DNA of 64,000 nucleotides from Polynucleobacter sp. UK-Gri1-W3 (GTDB lineage Bacteria > Pseudomonadota > Gammaproteobacteria > Burkholderiales > Burkholderiaceae), in contig NZ_JACVQA010000001.1 in assembly GCF_018881595.1 (NCBI RefSeq), positions 123,625 to 187,624 of the forward strand. The letters run 5' to 3'. A program made the translations under genes and the position numbers. Below the pieces are notes generated by a model, which ran no database searches, was not told the DNA's origin, and saw only the letters and a program-made list of their open reading frames with translations. Shown in pieces: positions 48,060 through 58,131 of this stretch (the first letter of the stretch is position 1; each line of letters begins with the position of its first letter).

Positions 48060-49580
48060 ATGGCAACGAACTATTTAAAGAAAATTTTATCGGCTCGCGT
48101 CTATGACGTAGCCAGAGAAACAGAGCTTCAGGTCGCCCCAGAACTGACTAAACGCTTGGGCAACCAGGTGCTCCTTAAAAGGGAAGATAACCAACCTGTT
48201 TTCTCCTTCAAACTGCGTGGCGCCTATAACAAAATGGCCCATCTACCCCCAGAAGCCTTAAAGCGTGGGGTTATTGCTGCTTCCGCAGGTAATCATGCCC
48301 AAGGCGTAGCCCTATCAGCCGCCAAAATGAAGTGCAAAGCCGTGATCGTGATGCCAGTGACCACTCCAAGCGTCAAAATCGATGCAGTGAAGGCAAGAGG
48401 CGGATCTTGGATAGAAATCATTCTGCATGGTGAATCCTATAGTGACGCATTCAAGCACTCAGAGATTTTAGGCAAAAAACGGGGCCTCACTTTTGTGCAC
48501 CCTTTTGACGATCCTGATGTGATTGCAGGGCAAGGCACCATTGCCCACGAAATTTTTACCCAATATGAAAAACCCATCGACGCGATTTTTGTGGCGATTG
48601 GTGGCGGTGGCTTAATAGCCGGCATTGGTGAATACGTCAAAGCTGTTAGTCCAAAAACTAAAGTGATCGGCGTTCAGGCTTCGGATTCAGATGCTATGAA
48701 TCAATCACTCAAGGCAAATAAACGCATTGAGATGAAAGATGTTGGCCTGTTCTCTGATGGCACGGCAGTTAAGTTGGTTGGAAAAGAAACATTCCGTATC
48801 TGCAAAAAAGTAGTTGATGAAATCATCACCGTCGACACAGATGAAATTTGTGCGGCTATTAACGATGTATTTACCGATACGCGCAGTATTCTTGAGCCCG
48901 CTGGCGCACTAGCCATTGCAGGCATGAAGAAGTATGTTGAGAAAAAGCGCATTAAGAAGAAAACCCTAGTGGCTGTGGCTTGCGGGGCTAATATGAACTT
49001 TAGCCGTCTTCGCTTTGTAGCAGAACGTGCAGATGTTGGTGAGTTCCGTGAAGCGGTGTTTGCAGTCACCATTCCTGAAGAACGCGGCTCTTTTAAACGC
49101 TTCTGCGAATTACTCGGCAAACGCAATGTTACTGAATTTAACTATCGCATTGGCGATCACAGTGAAGCGCATATTTTTGTTGGTATCAGCACACAAAAAG
49201 CCGGTGACAGCGAAGCAATTGCAAAGCATTTCCGTAAAGCAAAGTTCGCAACAATTGACTTAACTCATGACGAATTAGCAAAATCACACTTACGTCATAT
49301 GGTGGGTGGACACTCCGCACTGGCTAAAGATGAATTGCTCTATCGTTTTGAATTTCCAGAGCGCCCAGGTGCTTTGATGAAATTCTTAACCAGCATGGCG
49401 CCAAACTGGAATATCAGTCTGTTTCATTACCGTAATCATGGTGCTGACTATGGCCGTATTTTGATTGGCCTTCAAGTGCCGAAAAATGAACAGAAGAAAT
49501 TCCAGAGCTTCTTATCTACTTTAGGCTATCCACACTGGGATGAAACCAATAACTCTGCATATCGTCTGTTCCTGAAATAG
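48060..49580 (+). CDS. ilvA: Threonine ammonia-lyase (threonine deaminase), biosynthetic
   Basis: A PLP enzyme that deaminates threonine to 2-oxobutanoate, the first step to isoleucine. The 506-residue length is that of the long biosynthetic form. The PLP lysine lies in FSFKLRGAYNKM, the PLP-phosphate glycine loop is AIGGGGLIAGIGEY, and two C-terminal ACT-like regulatory domains (about residues 335-500) imply feedback by isoleucine and valine. No leader peptide or attenuator is visible in the 134-bp gap before it. Confidence 0.96.
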   Translation: MATNYLKKILSARVYDVARETELQVAPELTKRLGNQVLLKREDNQPVFSFKLRGAYNKMAHLPPEALKRGVIAASAGNHAQGVALSAAKMKCKAVIVMPVTTPSVKIDAVKARGGSWIEIILHGESYSDAFKHSEILGKKRGLTFVHPFDDPDVIAGQGTIAHEIFTQYEKPIDAIFVAIGGGGLIAGIGEYVKAVSPKTKVIGVQASDSDAMNQSLKANKRIEMKDVGLFSDGTAVKLVGKETFRICKKVVDEIITVDTDEICAAINDVFTDTRSILEPAGALAIAGMKKYVEKKRIKKKTLVAVACGANMNFSRLRFVAERADVGEFREAVFAVTIPEERGSFKRFCELLGKRNVTEFNYRIGDHSEAHIFVGISTQKAGDSEAIAKHFRKAKFATIDLTHDELAKSHLRHMVGGHSALAKDELLYRFEFPERPGALMKFLTSMAPNWNISLFHYRNHGADYGRILIGLQVPKNEQKKFQSFLSTLGYPHWDETNNSAYRLFLK

Positions 49581-49592
49581 ACTCCGTTAAAT

Positions 49593-50501
49593 ATGTCATA
49601 CACACTCACCGGAAAACTCGTCGTCGCGATCTCTTCGCGCGCCCTGTTTGATTTCGAAGAAGAAAATCGCATCTTCGAATCGACCGATGACAGTGCTTAT
49701 ATGAAGTTGCAGCTCGAGCGCCTGAGTGAGGCTGCTCAAAAGGGTGTAGCTTTCCCACTAGTGAAGAAACTCCTCGCCTTTAATGATGAGGGTGAACAGC
49801 GGGTTGAAGTGGTGATTCTCTCTCGCAATGACCCCGTCAGCGGCCTGCGGGTGTTCCGCTCAGCAGAACATCATGGCTTGCATTTAGAACGTGGCGTATT
49901 TACAAGAGGTAGGCCTCCGTATCACTACCTGCGTTCCCTACATGCCAACCTCTTTCTGTCTGCCAATGAGGACGATGTGAGAGCGACGATTGATGCAGGC
50001 TTTCCTGCAGCGCGTGTATATCCAGAGTCCAGTAAAACTGCCGAATCTCATCCTAATGAAATTCGTATCGCATTTGACGGAGATGCAGTACTGTTCTCTG
50101 ATGAAGCTGAACAAGTGTTTCAAAAAAAGGGGTTGGAGGCCTTTGTTGATCACGAGAGCAAGAAGGTTGATATTCCATTGCCTCCTGGACCATTCAAACC
50201 ACTATTGGAAGCGCTTCATAGACTGCAACGCTCCACTAGTGAAAATGGGATGCGCATTCGCACTGCACTAGTAACAGCACGCTCTGCCCCAGCACACGAA
50301 CGCGCTATACGAACATTGATGGCATGGGGCATTGATGTGGATGAAGCGATGTTCCTAGGTGGTCTCTCAAAGAGCGAGTTCTTGCGAGAATTCGAACCTG
50401 ACTTTTTCTTTGACGATCAAACAGGCCATTGCCAATCAGCGGCTTCTGTAGCCCCAACCGGCCATGTTGTATCAGGCGTATCGAATAAGCCAAAAAACTA
50501 A
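49593..50501 (+). CDS. Cytosolic 5'-nucleotidase
   Basis: A 302-residue protein of the PF06189-type 5'-nucleotidase family (related to mammalian cytosolic 5'-nucleotidase I). It hydrolyses nucleoside monophosphates. The HAD-like motif IAFDGDAVLFSDEAEQVF near residue 150 provides the nucleophile and acid/base aspartates, and FFFDDQTGHCQSA near the C-terminus fits the metal-binding motif. It follows ilvA after 12 bases and precedes queF. Nucleotide preference is unknown. Confidence 0.85.
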   Translation: MSYTLTGKLVVAISSRALFDFEEENRIFESTDDSAYMKLQLERLSEAAQKGVAFPLVKKLLAFNDEGEQRVEVVILSRNDPVSGLRVFRSAEHHGLHLERGVFTRGRPPYHYLRSLHANLFLSANEDDVRATIDAGFPAARVYPESSKTAESHPNEIRIAFDGDAVLFSDEAEQVFQKKGLEAFVDHESKKVDIPLPPGPFKPLLEALHRLQRSTSENGMRIRTALVTARSAPAHERAIRTLMAWGIDVDEAMFLGGLSKSEFLREFEPDFFFDDQTGHCQSAASVAPTGHVVSGVSNKPKN

Positions 50502-50540
50502 AAACATATCGACTCAAAACAAAAAGAAAAAAAGCAATTC

Positions 50541-51368
50541 ATGGCAACAATTTCACTCGGACAATCAACACAATACCCAGATCAATATGATCCAAGTTTG
50601 TTGTTTCCTATCCCAAGAACTGAAAATAGAAAAAAGCTGGGACTTAAAGAGGGTCAAGCTTTACCGTTTGTAGGTGTGGATATTTGGAACGCCTTTGAAC
50701 TGAGCTGGCTTAATCAAAAAGGCAAGCCCCAAATTGCATTGGCTGAGTTTCAGATTCCCGCAGACTCAACCAACATGATTGAATCCAAGTCATTCAAGCT
50801 CTATCTCAACAGCCTTAATAGCGCACGCTTTGAAGATGAGAATGAAGTGAAAGAGCGGCTTATTACGGACCTATCTGCAGTTGCTGGCAGCAAAATCACC
50901 ACTCGCATCAACCCCACTGAAGCAGTTTCCAAAAAAGGCATGCAGGAGATGGGTGGCATCTTGATGGATCGCCTCGATATTGAAGTGGATCCAAATTTGC
51001 CAGCAGACCCAAGCCTGCTGGGTGTGAATGAATCCTTTGGGCCGATTGAGCAATGCTTAGTCTCCCATCTGCTCAAATCCAATTGTCCGGTTACCGGTCA
51101 ACCTGATTGGGCTAGCGTACAAATTCGTTACCAAGGTAGACCAATCCTTGAAGAAGGTTTATTACGTTACCTGATTGGCTTTAGGCAATTAGGTGAGTTT
51201 CATGAGCACTGCGTTGAAACTATCTTTACCGATATCAAGCGTCAGTGCAAACCAGAAAAGCTGTCTGTGTATGCTCGCTACACAAGGCGCGGTGGGCTAG
51301 ACATTAATCCATTCCGCACCGATCACAATTCACTTTGGCCAGATAACATTCGTCATGCACGCCAGTAG
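50541..51368 (+). CDS. queF: NADPH-dependent 7-cyano-7-deazaguanine reductase
   Basis: QueF reduces preQ0 to preQ1, a step in queuosine tRNA modification. The 275-residue length is that of the two-domain proteobacterial type. It carries the NADPH motif ESKSFKLYLNSLNSARF and the catalytic Cys182 in SNCPVTGQPDWASVQI, with Asp189 as acid. FHEHCVETIF completes the site. The rest of the queuosine pathway is not in this window. A long bidirectional terminator lies after the stop. Confidence 0.96.
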   Translation: MATISLGQSTQYPDQYDPSLLFPIPRTENRKKLGLKEGQALPFVGVDIWNAFELSWLNQKGKPQIALAEFQIPADSTNMIESKSFKLYLNSLNSARFEDENEVKERLITDLSAVAGSKITTRINPTEAVSKKGMQEMGGILMDRLDIEVDPNLPADPSLLGVNESFGPIEQCLVSHLLKSNCPVTGQPDWASVQIRYQGRPILEEGLLRYLIGFRQLGEFHEHCVETIFTDIKRQCKPEKLSVYARYTRRGGLDINPFRTDHNSLWPDNIRHARQ

Positions 51369-51391
51369 GGCAGTAAATAAGTAGGTAAATA

Positions 51392-51427
51392 AAAACCCCT
51401 TGTAGGAAATCCTAGAAGGGGTTTTTG
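51392..51427. terminator. Bidirectional terminator between queF and ssb
   Basis: AAAAACCCCTT and AAGGGGTTTTT pair, and an inner TAGGA/TCCTA extends the stem. Each strand ends in a run of at least five Ts, so it can stop both queF (+) and ssb (-) transcripts. Confidence 0.88.
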
Positions 51428-51444
51428 CTATTGCGGTAATTACT

Positions 51445-51900
51445 TTAAAACGGAATATCGTCATCCATTGCACCGAGTGATGCGGCATTAGAGGCTGCTG
51501 GAGCAGAATGCTCAGCCGGCTTTGAGCGGCTATAGCTCTCGCCACCATCACCACTTCCGCCTACTGGCTTGCCACCAAGCATTTGCATAGTTTCTGCAAC
51601 GATCTCTGTGGAATACTTTTCTTGGCCACTTGCGTCAGTCCATTTGCGTGTGCGCAAACGACCTTCAACGTAAACCTGTGAACCTTTTTTGAGGTACTGA
51701 CCAGCGATTTCTGCAAGCTTGCCAAAGAATGCAACACGGTGCCATTCTGTGGTTTCTTTCATTTCGTTGGTTTGTTTGTCTTTGTAGCGATCAGATGTTG
51801 CTACTGAAATATTTGTAACTGCGTCGCCGCTTGGCATGTAACGCGTCTCTGGATCACGTCCTACGTTACCTACGATGATGACCTTATTTACCGAAGCCAT
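51445..51900 (-). CDS. ssb: Single-stranded DNA-binding protein
   Basis: A 151-residue tetrameric OB-fold protein that coats single-stranded DNA and recruits repair partners. The core ([20 protein letters not shown] at the N-terminus) is highly conserved. A Gly/Ser-rich linker follows, and the C-terminal tip DDDIPF binds partners such as exonuclease I and RecO. Transcribed away from the MFS gene upstream. No LexA-type operator is seen in the 82-bp gap before it. Confidence 0.97.
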   Translation of the reverse strand: MASVNKVIIVGNVGRDPETRYMPSGDAVTNISVATSDRYKDKQTNEMKETTEWHRVAFFGKLAEIAGQYLKKGSQVYVEGRLRTRKWTDASGQEKYSTEIVAETMQMLGGKPVGGSGDGGESYSRSKPAEHSAPAASNAASLGAMDDDIPF

Positions 51901-51982
51901 GTTGTCTCCCGAAGAAAAAATACTACTGTTATTACTGCTAAAAAATAAACTGCTTGCTTTAATTTAATCTATGAAGCTGCGG

Positions 51983-53167
51983 TTATGTCGTTGTGCTTAC
52001 ATCCTTTGATTCTGTTGCTCTCGTTGGCATTTCACCCATCGACCAAGCAATTATAAGCCAGCAAACCAAGAGCACTACACCCATCGCAAAGACCGACAAA
52101 TCGCCATGGCTATCCATTAAATAGCCACCAATAACGGCCCCTGAGAACAGGCCAATCGATTGTGTAGTGTTGTAAACGCCTAATGCGGTGCCCTTAGATT
52201 CTTTTGCAAAACGAGATACTAAAGAGGGCTGTAATGCTTCTAGGAGGTTAAATCCTACAAAATAAACCAGTAATGCAGCGGCAATCATCATCACTGAATT
52301 CGCTTGCGTAAAGATCAATTCTGCAACTAGCAATAAAACAATCGCAACTAATAGAATCGTTCTTAACTGTTGTTTCTTTTCACCATAAATAATTGCAGGT
52401 GCCATGAAGACAAATGACAGAAGCACTACAGGAAGATAAATTTCCCAATGTGATGAGAGCGGCAAACCAGCTTGCACGAGTAAACGTGGGACCACCAAGA
52501 ACATAGCTACTTGAGTTGCATGCAACACAAACACACCGAGATTTAAGCGCATCAAATCTGGTCTAAAGAAAACTTCTTTCAATGAAGCTTGCTGAACTTT
52601 TGCCTCTGGTTTGCTCGTTGGTAAAACATAATAAGTAACAAACATCGCAATCGCGCCCAACACTGCCAGAACAATAAAAATTCCACTCAGACTAATCGCA
52701 CGATAAATTGGAGCAGCAATGACCAAGGACAAGGCAAATGAGAGGGCAATACTGCCACCGACTAATGCCATAGCTCGAGTGCGAACCTGCTCACGAGTCA
52801 AATCCGCTACCCAGGCAGAAATAGCTGCTGAGACAGCCCCGGCACCCATAATTCCGCGGCCAATAGCAATCCAGAGCAAATCATCTTTGGCTGCGCAAAT
52901 TAAGGCGCCAGCTACAAAAAGGGATAAACCCCACAAAACAATCGGTTTACGGCCAATTCGGTCTGAAAGGCGACCTAAAGGGATATAAAAGCAGGCCTGC
53001 ACAATATTGAAGATCCCGAGGGTCAAGCCTACCCAGAGGGCATGCTCACCACCTGGTAAGCCACGCGCATGAATGCTAAAGATGGGCAATAGCAAGAAAA
53101 GGCCCAGCATACGGAGGCCAAATATGCCTGCTAAGGCCAGAGTGGAGCGAAGTTCAGAAGAATTCAT
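51983..53167 (-). CDS. Major facilitator superfamily transporter
   Basis: A 394-residue protein with twelve predicted membrane helices. The MFS loop motif is visible as PLGRLSDRIGRKPIV near residue 63-77, and the mid-protein cytoplasmic loop (about residues 190-210) is short. It resembles drug:H+ antiporters of the DHA1 type, but the substrate cannot be assigned. It is divergent from uvrA with only 37 bases between starts, a shared-promoter arrangement found in other Burkholderiales. Confidence 0.85.
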   Translation of the reverse strand: MNSSELRSTLALAGIFGLRMLGLFLLLPIFSIHARGLPGGEHALWVGLTLGIFNIVQACFYIPLGRLSDRIGRKPIVLWGLSLFVAGALICAAKDDLLWIAIGRGIMGAGAVSAAISAWVADLTREQVRTRAMALVGGSIALSFALSLVIAAPIYRAISLSGIFIVLAVLGAIAMFVTYYVLPTSKPEAKVQQASLKEVFFRPDLMRLNLGVFVLHATQVAMFLVVPRLLVQAGLPLSSHWEIYLPVVLLSFVFMAPAIIYGEKKQQLRTILLVAIVLLLVAELIFTQANSVMMIAAALLVYFVGFNLLEALQPSLVSRFAKESKGTALGVYNTTQSIGLFSGAVIGGYLMDSHGDLSVFAMGVVLLVCWLIIAWSMGEMPTRATESKDVSTTT

Positions 53168-53204
53168 GGGAAAGAGCTATATTAACAAGTTACGCTAAAT
53201 AATC

Positions 53205-56105
53205 ATGAATAACGAAATCAAGATCCGCGGTGCCCGCACCCACAACCTCAAAAACATCAATCTAGACATCCCTAGAGAGAAACTTGTTGTCCTTACTGGC
53301 TTATCAGGCTCAGGCAAAAGCTCGCTGGCGTTTGACACCCTGTATGCGGAAGGTCAACGTCGCTATGTTGAATCTCTCTCAGCTTATGCCCGTCAGTTTT
53401 TGCAGCTCATGGAAAAGCCAGATGTCGACACGATTGAGGGCCTTTCACCAGCAATTTCGATTGAGCAGAAAGCAACGAGTCATAACCCGCGATCAACCGT
53501 AGGTACTGTTACTGAAATTCACGATTATTTGCGCTTGTTATTTGCACGAGCAGGCACACCCCATTGCCCAGATCATGATCTTCCATTGGAAGCGCAAAGT
53601 GTTTCCCAAATGGTCGATACCGTGTTGTCGATGCCTGAAGATACAAAGTTAATGATTCTGGCGCCTGTTGTGAGTGAGCGCAAAGGTGAGTTTGTCGATC
53701 TCTTCCAAGACCTGCAGGCACAAGGGTTTGTGCGATTTCGCGTACGCTCTGGTGGAGGTACGGCTAACGTTGCTAAAGCAGAAATTTTTGAAGTTGATCA
53801 ACTACCAACACTCAAGAAGAACGACAAGCACTCTATTGAAGTGGTAGTGGATCGCATCAAAGTGCGTCCTGATATTCAGCAACGTTTGGCGGAGTCTTTT
53901 GAGACGGCCTTACGTTTAGCCGATGGTAAAGCCATGATTGTGGATATGGATACTGGTAAAGAGATGATCTTCTCTAGCAAGTTTGCTTGCCCAGTTTGCT
54001 CATACTCATTACAAGAATTAGAGCCTCGCCTCTTCTCTTTTAATAACCCAATGGGCGCCTGCCCATCTTGTGATGGCTTAGGTCACCAGTCCTTCTTTGA
54101 TCCTAAGCGCATCGTTGCGCACCCTGACTTATCACTCGCTTCTGGCGCCATTAAAGGCTGGGATCGTCGCAATCAGTTCTACTTCAAGCTCCTTCAGACC
54201 CTTGCCAAACATGGCGGATTTGATGTGGAGAAACCATTTGAGACTCTGAACAAGAAGCAACAAGATCTGGTTTTATTAGGCTCTGGTGATGTGACTATTC
54301 CTTTTGAATACATTAATGAGCGTGGCAAAAACAGTATTCGTGAACATGCCTTTGAGGGTATTGTTGCCAACTTTGAAAGACGCTATCGCGAAACTGACTC
54401 CATGACAGTTCGTGAAGAACTCTCACGCTATCAAAATGTCCAAACCTGCCCAGAATGTAATGGCAGCCGTTTACGTAAAGAAGCGCGCTTCGTCAAAGTA
54501 GGCGAAAAGAAACAATCTCGCGCAATTTATGAGATCAGCGCCTTACCACTGAAAGAAGCCAAAGAATATTTCGAAACGCTTGAGCTCAAAGGTGCTAAAC
54601 GAGAAATCGCTGACAAGATTGTCAAAGAGATTGGGGCACGTCTGCGCTTCTTAAATGACGTAGGCCTAGATTACCTTTCTCTCGAGCGTAGTGCTGACAC
54701 CCTTTCTGGTGGTGAAGCTCAACGCATTCGCTTGGCTAGCCAGATTGGCTCAGGTTTAACGGGTGTGATGTATGTATTGGATGAACCGTCAATTGGTCTG
54801 CATCAGCGCGATAACGATCGCTTGATCGGCACCCTCAAGCACCTGCGTGATTTGGGCAATAGCGTTTTAGTCGTTGAGCATGATGAAGACATGATTCGCG
54901 CCTCTGACTGGGTGATTGATATTGGTCCTGGTGCCGGGGTTCATGGCGGCGAAGTAGTTGCTCAAGGTACACCGGCAGAAGTAGAAGCAAACCCAAATTC
55001 TTTAACGGGCGCTTATCTTGCTGGCAGAGAAGCCATTGCGGTTCCAGAAAATCGTATTCCTGTAAATGATCGTTTTTTAGAAATCATTGGCGCACGTGGC
55101 AATAACTTGCAATCGGTTCACGCCAAAATTCCCGTTGGATTATTAACCTGCGTTACGGGTGTATCCGGTTCGGGTAAATCCACCTTAATTAATGACACCT
55201 TGCATCATGCGGTCGCTCAGCATCTGTACGGCTCAAATGCAGAGCCTGCAGCACATGATGCAATCAAGGGTCTAGAGCATTTCGATAAAGTCATTAGTGT
55301 TGACCAATCCCCGATTGGTAGGACACCGCGCTCTAACCCAGCCACTTATACCGGCTTATTTACTCCGATTAGAGAACTCTTCGCTGGCGTACCCGCATCA
55401 CGCGAGCGTGGCTATGAAGCTGGTCGCTTCTCTTTCAACGTTAAGGGTGGTCGCTGCGACTCCTGTGAAGGTGATGGCGTACTCAAAGTAGAAATGCACT
55501 TCTTGCCAGACGTGTATGTTCCGTGCGATGTATGTCACGGTAAGCGCTACAACCGCGAGACCTTAGATATTCGCTACAAGGGCAAGAATATTCATGAAGT
55601 GCTATCGATGACAATCGAACAAGCCCATGAATTCTTTGAAGCCGTTCCAGTTGTTAAGCGCAAACTCAAAACATTGCTAGATGTAGGTCTTGGCTATGTG
55701 AAGCTCGGGCAAAGCGCCACCACCCTATCCGGCGGTGAAGCGCAACGCGTGAAACTTTCTCTTGAGCTCTCTAAGCGTGATACCGGTAGAACCTTATATA
55801 TTCTCGATGAACCAACTACTGGTTTGCATTTCCACGATATCCAATTGCTATTAACAGTGATTCAAACACTCAAGAAGCAAGGCAATACGATTGTCATCAT
55901 TGAGCACAACTTAGATGTGATTAAGACGGCTGATTGGATTATTGACTTAGGGCCTAAGGGTGGCGCTGGCGGTGGACAGATCATTGCTACCGGCACACCT
56001 GAAGATGTGGCTAAAAATGAATTAAGTTTTACAGGCCACTACCTAGCACCACTGCTGACTCGTAAAACACCCACTCCTGTAGCAAGCAAAAAGAAAGCGA
56101 AGTAA
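53205..56105 (+). CDS. uvrA: Excinuclease ABC subunit A
   Basis: UvrA recognises damaged DNA and loads UvrB in nucleotide excision repair. The 966-residue protein has two ABC ATPase modules. The first shows [20 protein letters not shown], with [15 protein letters not shown] later. The second shows [19 protein letters not shown] and [15 protein letters not shown]. Zinc fingers are seen as CPVC...CPSC and CDSC...CDVC. Length is normal for bacteria. No CTG-N10-CAG operator lies in the short divergent gap with the MFS gene. Confidence 0.98.
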   Translation: MNNEIKIRGARTHNLKNINLDIPREKLVVLTGLSGSGKSSLAFDTLYAEGQRRYVESLSAYARQFLQLMEKPDVDTIEGLSPAISIEQKATSHNPRSTVGTVTEIHDYLRLLFARAGTPHCPDHDLPLEAQSVSQMVDTVLSMPEDTKLMILAPVVSERKGEFVDLFQDLQAQGFVRFRVRSGGGTANVAKAEIFEVDQLPTLKKNDKHSIEVVVDRIKVRPDIQQRLAESFETALRLADGKAMIVDMDTGKEMIFSSKFACPVCSYSLQELEPRLFSFNNPMGACPSCDGLGHQSFFDPKRIVAHPDLSLASGAIKGWDRRNQFYFKLLQTLAKHGGFDVEKPFETLNKKQQDLVLLGSGDVTIPFEYINERGKNSIREHAFEGIVANFERRYRETDSMTVREELSRYQNVQTCPECNGSRLRKEARFVKVGEKKQSRAIYEISALPLKEAKEYFETLELKGAKREIADKIVKEIGARLRFLNDVGLDYLSLERSADTLSGGEAQRIRLASQIGSGLTGVMYVLDEPSIGLHQRDNDRLIGTLKHLRDLGNSVLVVEHDEDMIRASDWVIDIGPGAGVHGGEVVAQGTPAEVEANPNSLTGAYLAGREAIAVPENRIPVNDRFLEIIGARGNNLQSVHAKIPVGLLTCVTGVSGSGKSTLINDTLHHAVAQHLYGSNAEPAAHDAIKGLEHFDKVISVDQSPIGRTPRSNPATYTGLFTPIRELFAGVPASRERGYEAGRFSFNVKGGRCDSCEGDGVLKVEMHFLPDVYVPCDVCHGKRYNRETLDIRYKGKNIHEVLSMTIEQAHEFFEAVPVVKRKLKTLLDVGLGYVKLGQSATTLSGGEAQRVKLSLELSKRDTGRTLYILDEPTTGLHFHDIQLLLTVIQTLKKQGNTIVIIEHNLDVIKTADWIIDLGPKGGAGGGQIIATGTPEDVAKNELSFTGHYLAPLLTRKTPTPVASKKKAK

Positions 56106-56137
56106 AGCAACAAAAGCTTGCAGTGCCTGGATTGATC

Positions 56138-58120
56138 TCAGAGTAATTTAGCTTCAGCTAAATCAGTCGCCTCTGAATTGCCTGAGATCACCAAAATATC
56201 ATTAGCCTCAAGCATAAGTTCTGGAACGGGGTCTAACTTCACGTAATCTGCGTTTCGACGCTTGCGGCGCACTGTCTGAACATTGACACCCTCTGTCTCC
56301 AGATGAAGTTCGCCGAGCGTTTTGCCAATTGCTTGTGAATGGGTTAGCAAGGTAATTGCGTGTAAGCGCCAAGATTCATTCGAACCAAAGTCATCGTCTG
56401 CAGATCCTCGGAAATAGCCCCTGAGCAAGCTGTACCGCTCTTCTCTTGCTGTAGTTATGCGTCGCACTACCTTACGCATTGGCACACCCATGATCAGCAG
56501 AACATGGGAAGCGATCATCAAACTGCCTTCAATGAGCTCTGGTACAACTTCGGTTGCGCCGGCCGCCTGAAGCTTAGCAATATCTGCATCATCTCTAGTG
56601 CGCACCAATACGGTCATACCTGGACGCAAATGCTCAACTTGACGCAGAACTCGCATGCTTGCTGCAGTATCAGCATAGGTAATGACAACTGCTTTTGCTC
56701 TTGAGAGGCCTGCAGCGACTAAATAATTTTCACGACTCGCATCTCCATAAACTACATTATCCCCAGCAGCAGCAGCCTCTTTAACGCGATCAGGATCTAA
56801 ATCCAAAGCAATGTAAGGAATTTTTTCTTGATCGAGCATACGCGCTAAACTTTGGCCAGAACGACCAAAACCACAAATAACTACATGGTTTTCATTGCGC
56901 ACACTTTTAGAAGCAACCCGAGTGAGCGCAAGTGATTGCAGCAACCATTCATTGCTAGAGAAACGCATTGCTATGCGATCACTGTACTCAATCAGAAATG
57001 GTGCGCAGAACATCGAGATCAACATGGCTGCCAATACTGCTTGACTTAAAGTAGGGTCAATCAAATCTAATCCATCAATTTGATTGAGCAACACAAAGCC
57101 GAATTCGCCCGCCTGAGCTAGGCACAAGCCCGTTCTAATCGAGATACCAGGACTTGACCCAAACCCGCGTGATAACAAGGCGATAAGACCAAACTTAAAG
57201 ATCAGGGGGCCAACCAAGAGCACCAAAACCAGTAACCACTGCTCACGTATGACATTGAAATCGAGCAGCATGCCAATCGTAATAAAGAAGAGCCCGAGCA
57301 AGACATCGCGGAACGGTTTGACATCCTCTTCGACCTGGTGACGGTAAGGGGTTTCGGAAATCAACATGCCTGCCAAGAACGCACCAAGCGCTAGTGATAA
57401 GCCAAAGTGTTCGGTTAATCCTGCCATGCCCAAAACAATCAACAAGAGGTTAAGCATGAACAATTCTTGTGAGCGCAGCTTAGCAACTAATTTAAACCAA
57501 TGGCTCATCAAACTTTGGCCGATGAAGAAAATCAATACCAAGGCAATTGTGATTTTGATTGAGGCTGCAGTAAGCGCAACAAATAAATCCGATGGATTTT
57601 TTCCAAGTGATGGCAACAAGATCAGCAGGAAGACCACGGCTAAATCCTGGAATAACAAAATGCCTACGACATTACGGCCATGCTCCGTCTCCAACTCAGC
57701 ACGGTCAGAGATCAGTTTGGTCACAATGGCAGTAGATGACATTGCTAAAGCGCCGCCTAAGGCGATCGCAGCATGCCATGAAATCGGATAAATCCAATTG
57801 ATCAAAAGACTCGCCGGGACCGCCAGCAACATAGTCAAGATGACCTGACTGCCCCCCAGTCCAAATACGATAGACCGCATGGCTCTTAGCTTGTGAAGAT
57901 TAAATTCCAGGCCGATTGAGAACATCAGGAAAACCACGCCAAATTCAGCCAAATACTTCACCGTAGCCGTATCATTTGCCAGACCAAGGGCATGGGGACC
58001 AATCAGCACGCCAATGGCCAAATAGCCCAAAATAGGCGGCAAGCCAAAATAGCGGAAAATAACCACTCCGGCCACACCCGAGGCCAGGAGAATGAGGGTT
58101 AATTGAAGGACTGACGGCAT
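56138..58120 (-). CDS. Kef-type CPA2 monovalent cation:proton antiporter
   Basis: A 660-residue membrane protein of the KefB/KefC/YbaL kind. About twelve membrane helices (residues 1-385) are followed by a cytosolic TrkA-N (RCK) nucleotide-binding domain with VVICGFGRSGQSLARML near residue 420. A TrkA-C domain lies at about 590-660. It probably exchanges K+ or Na+ for protons under control of bound nucleotide or glutathione. Its start is 11 bases from the divergent kdsD start. YbaL-like identity is possible, but ion specificity is unknown. Confidence 0.88.
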   Translation of the reverse strand: MPSVLQLTLILLASGVAGVVIFRYFGLPPILGYLAIGVLIGPHALGLANDTATVKYLAEFGVVFLMFSIGLEFNLHKLRAMRSIVFGLGGSQVILTMLLAVPASLLINWIYPISWHAAIALGGALAMSSTAIVTKLISDRAELETEHGRNVVGILLFQDLAVVFLLILLPSLGKNPSDLFVALTAASIKITIALVLIFFIGQSLMSHWFKLVAKLRSQELFMLNLLLIVLGMAGLTEHFGLSLALGAFLAGMLISETPYRHQVEEDVKPFRDVLLGLFFITIGMLLDFNVIREQWLLVLVLLVGPLIFKFGLIALLSRGFGSSPGISIRTGLCLAQAGEFGFVLLNQIDGLDLIDPTLSQAVLAAMLISMFCAPFLIEYSDRIAMRFSSNEWLLQSLALTRVASKSVRNENHVVICGFGRSGQSLARMLDQEKIPYIALDLDPDRVKEAAAAGDNVVYGDASRENYLVAAGLSRAKAVVITYADTAASMRVLRQVEHLRPGMTVLVRTRDDADIAKLQAAGATEVVPELIEGSLMIASHVLLIMGVPMRKVVRRITTAREERYSLLRGYFRGSADDDFGSNESWRLHAITLLTHSQAIGKTLGELHLETEGVNVQTVRRKRRNADYVKLDPVPELMLEANDILVISGNSEATDLAEAKLL

Positions 58121-58131
58121 ATACTTACTCG

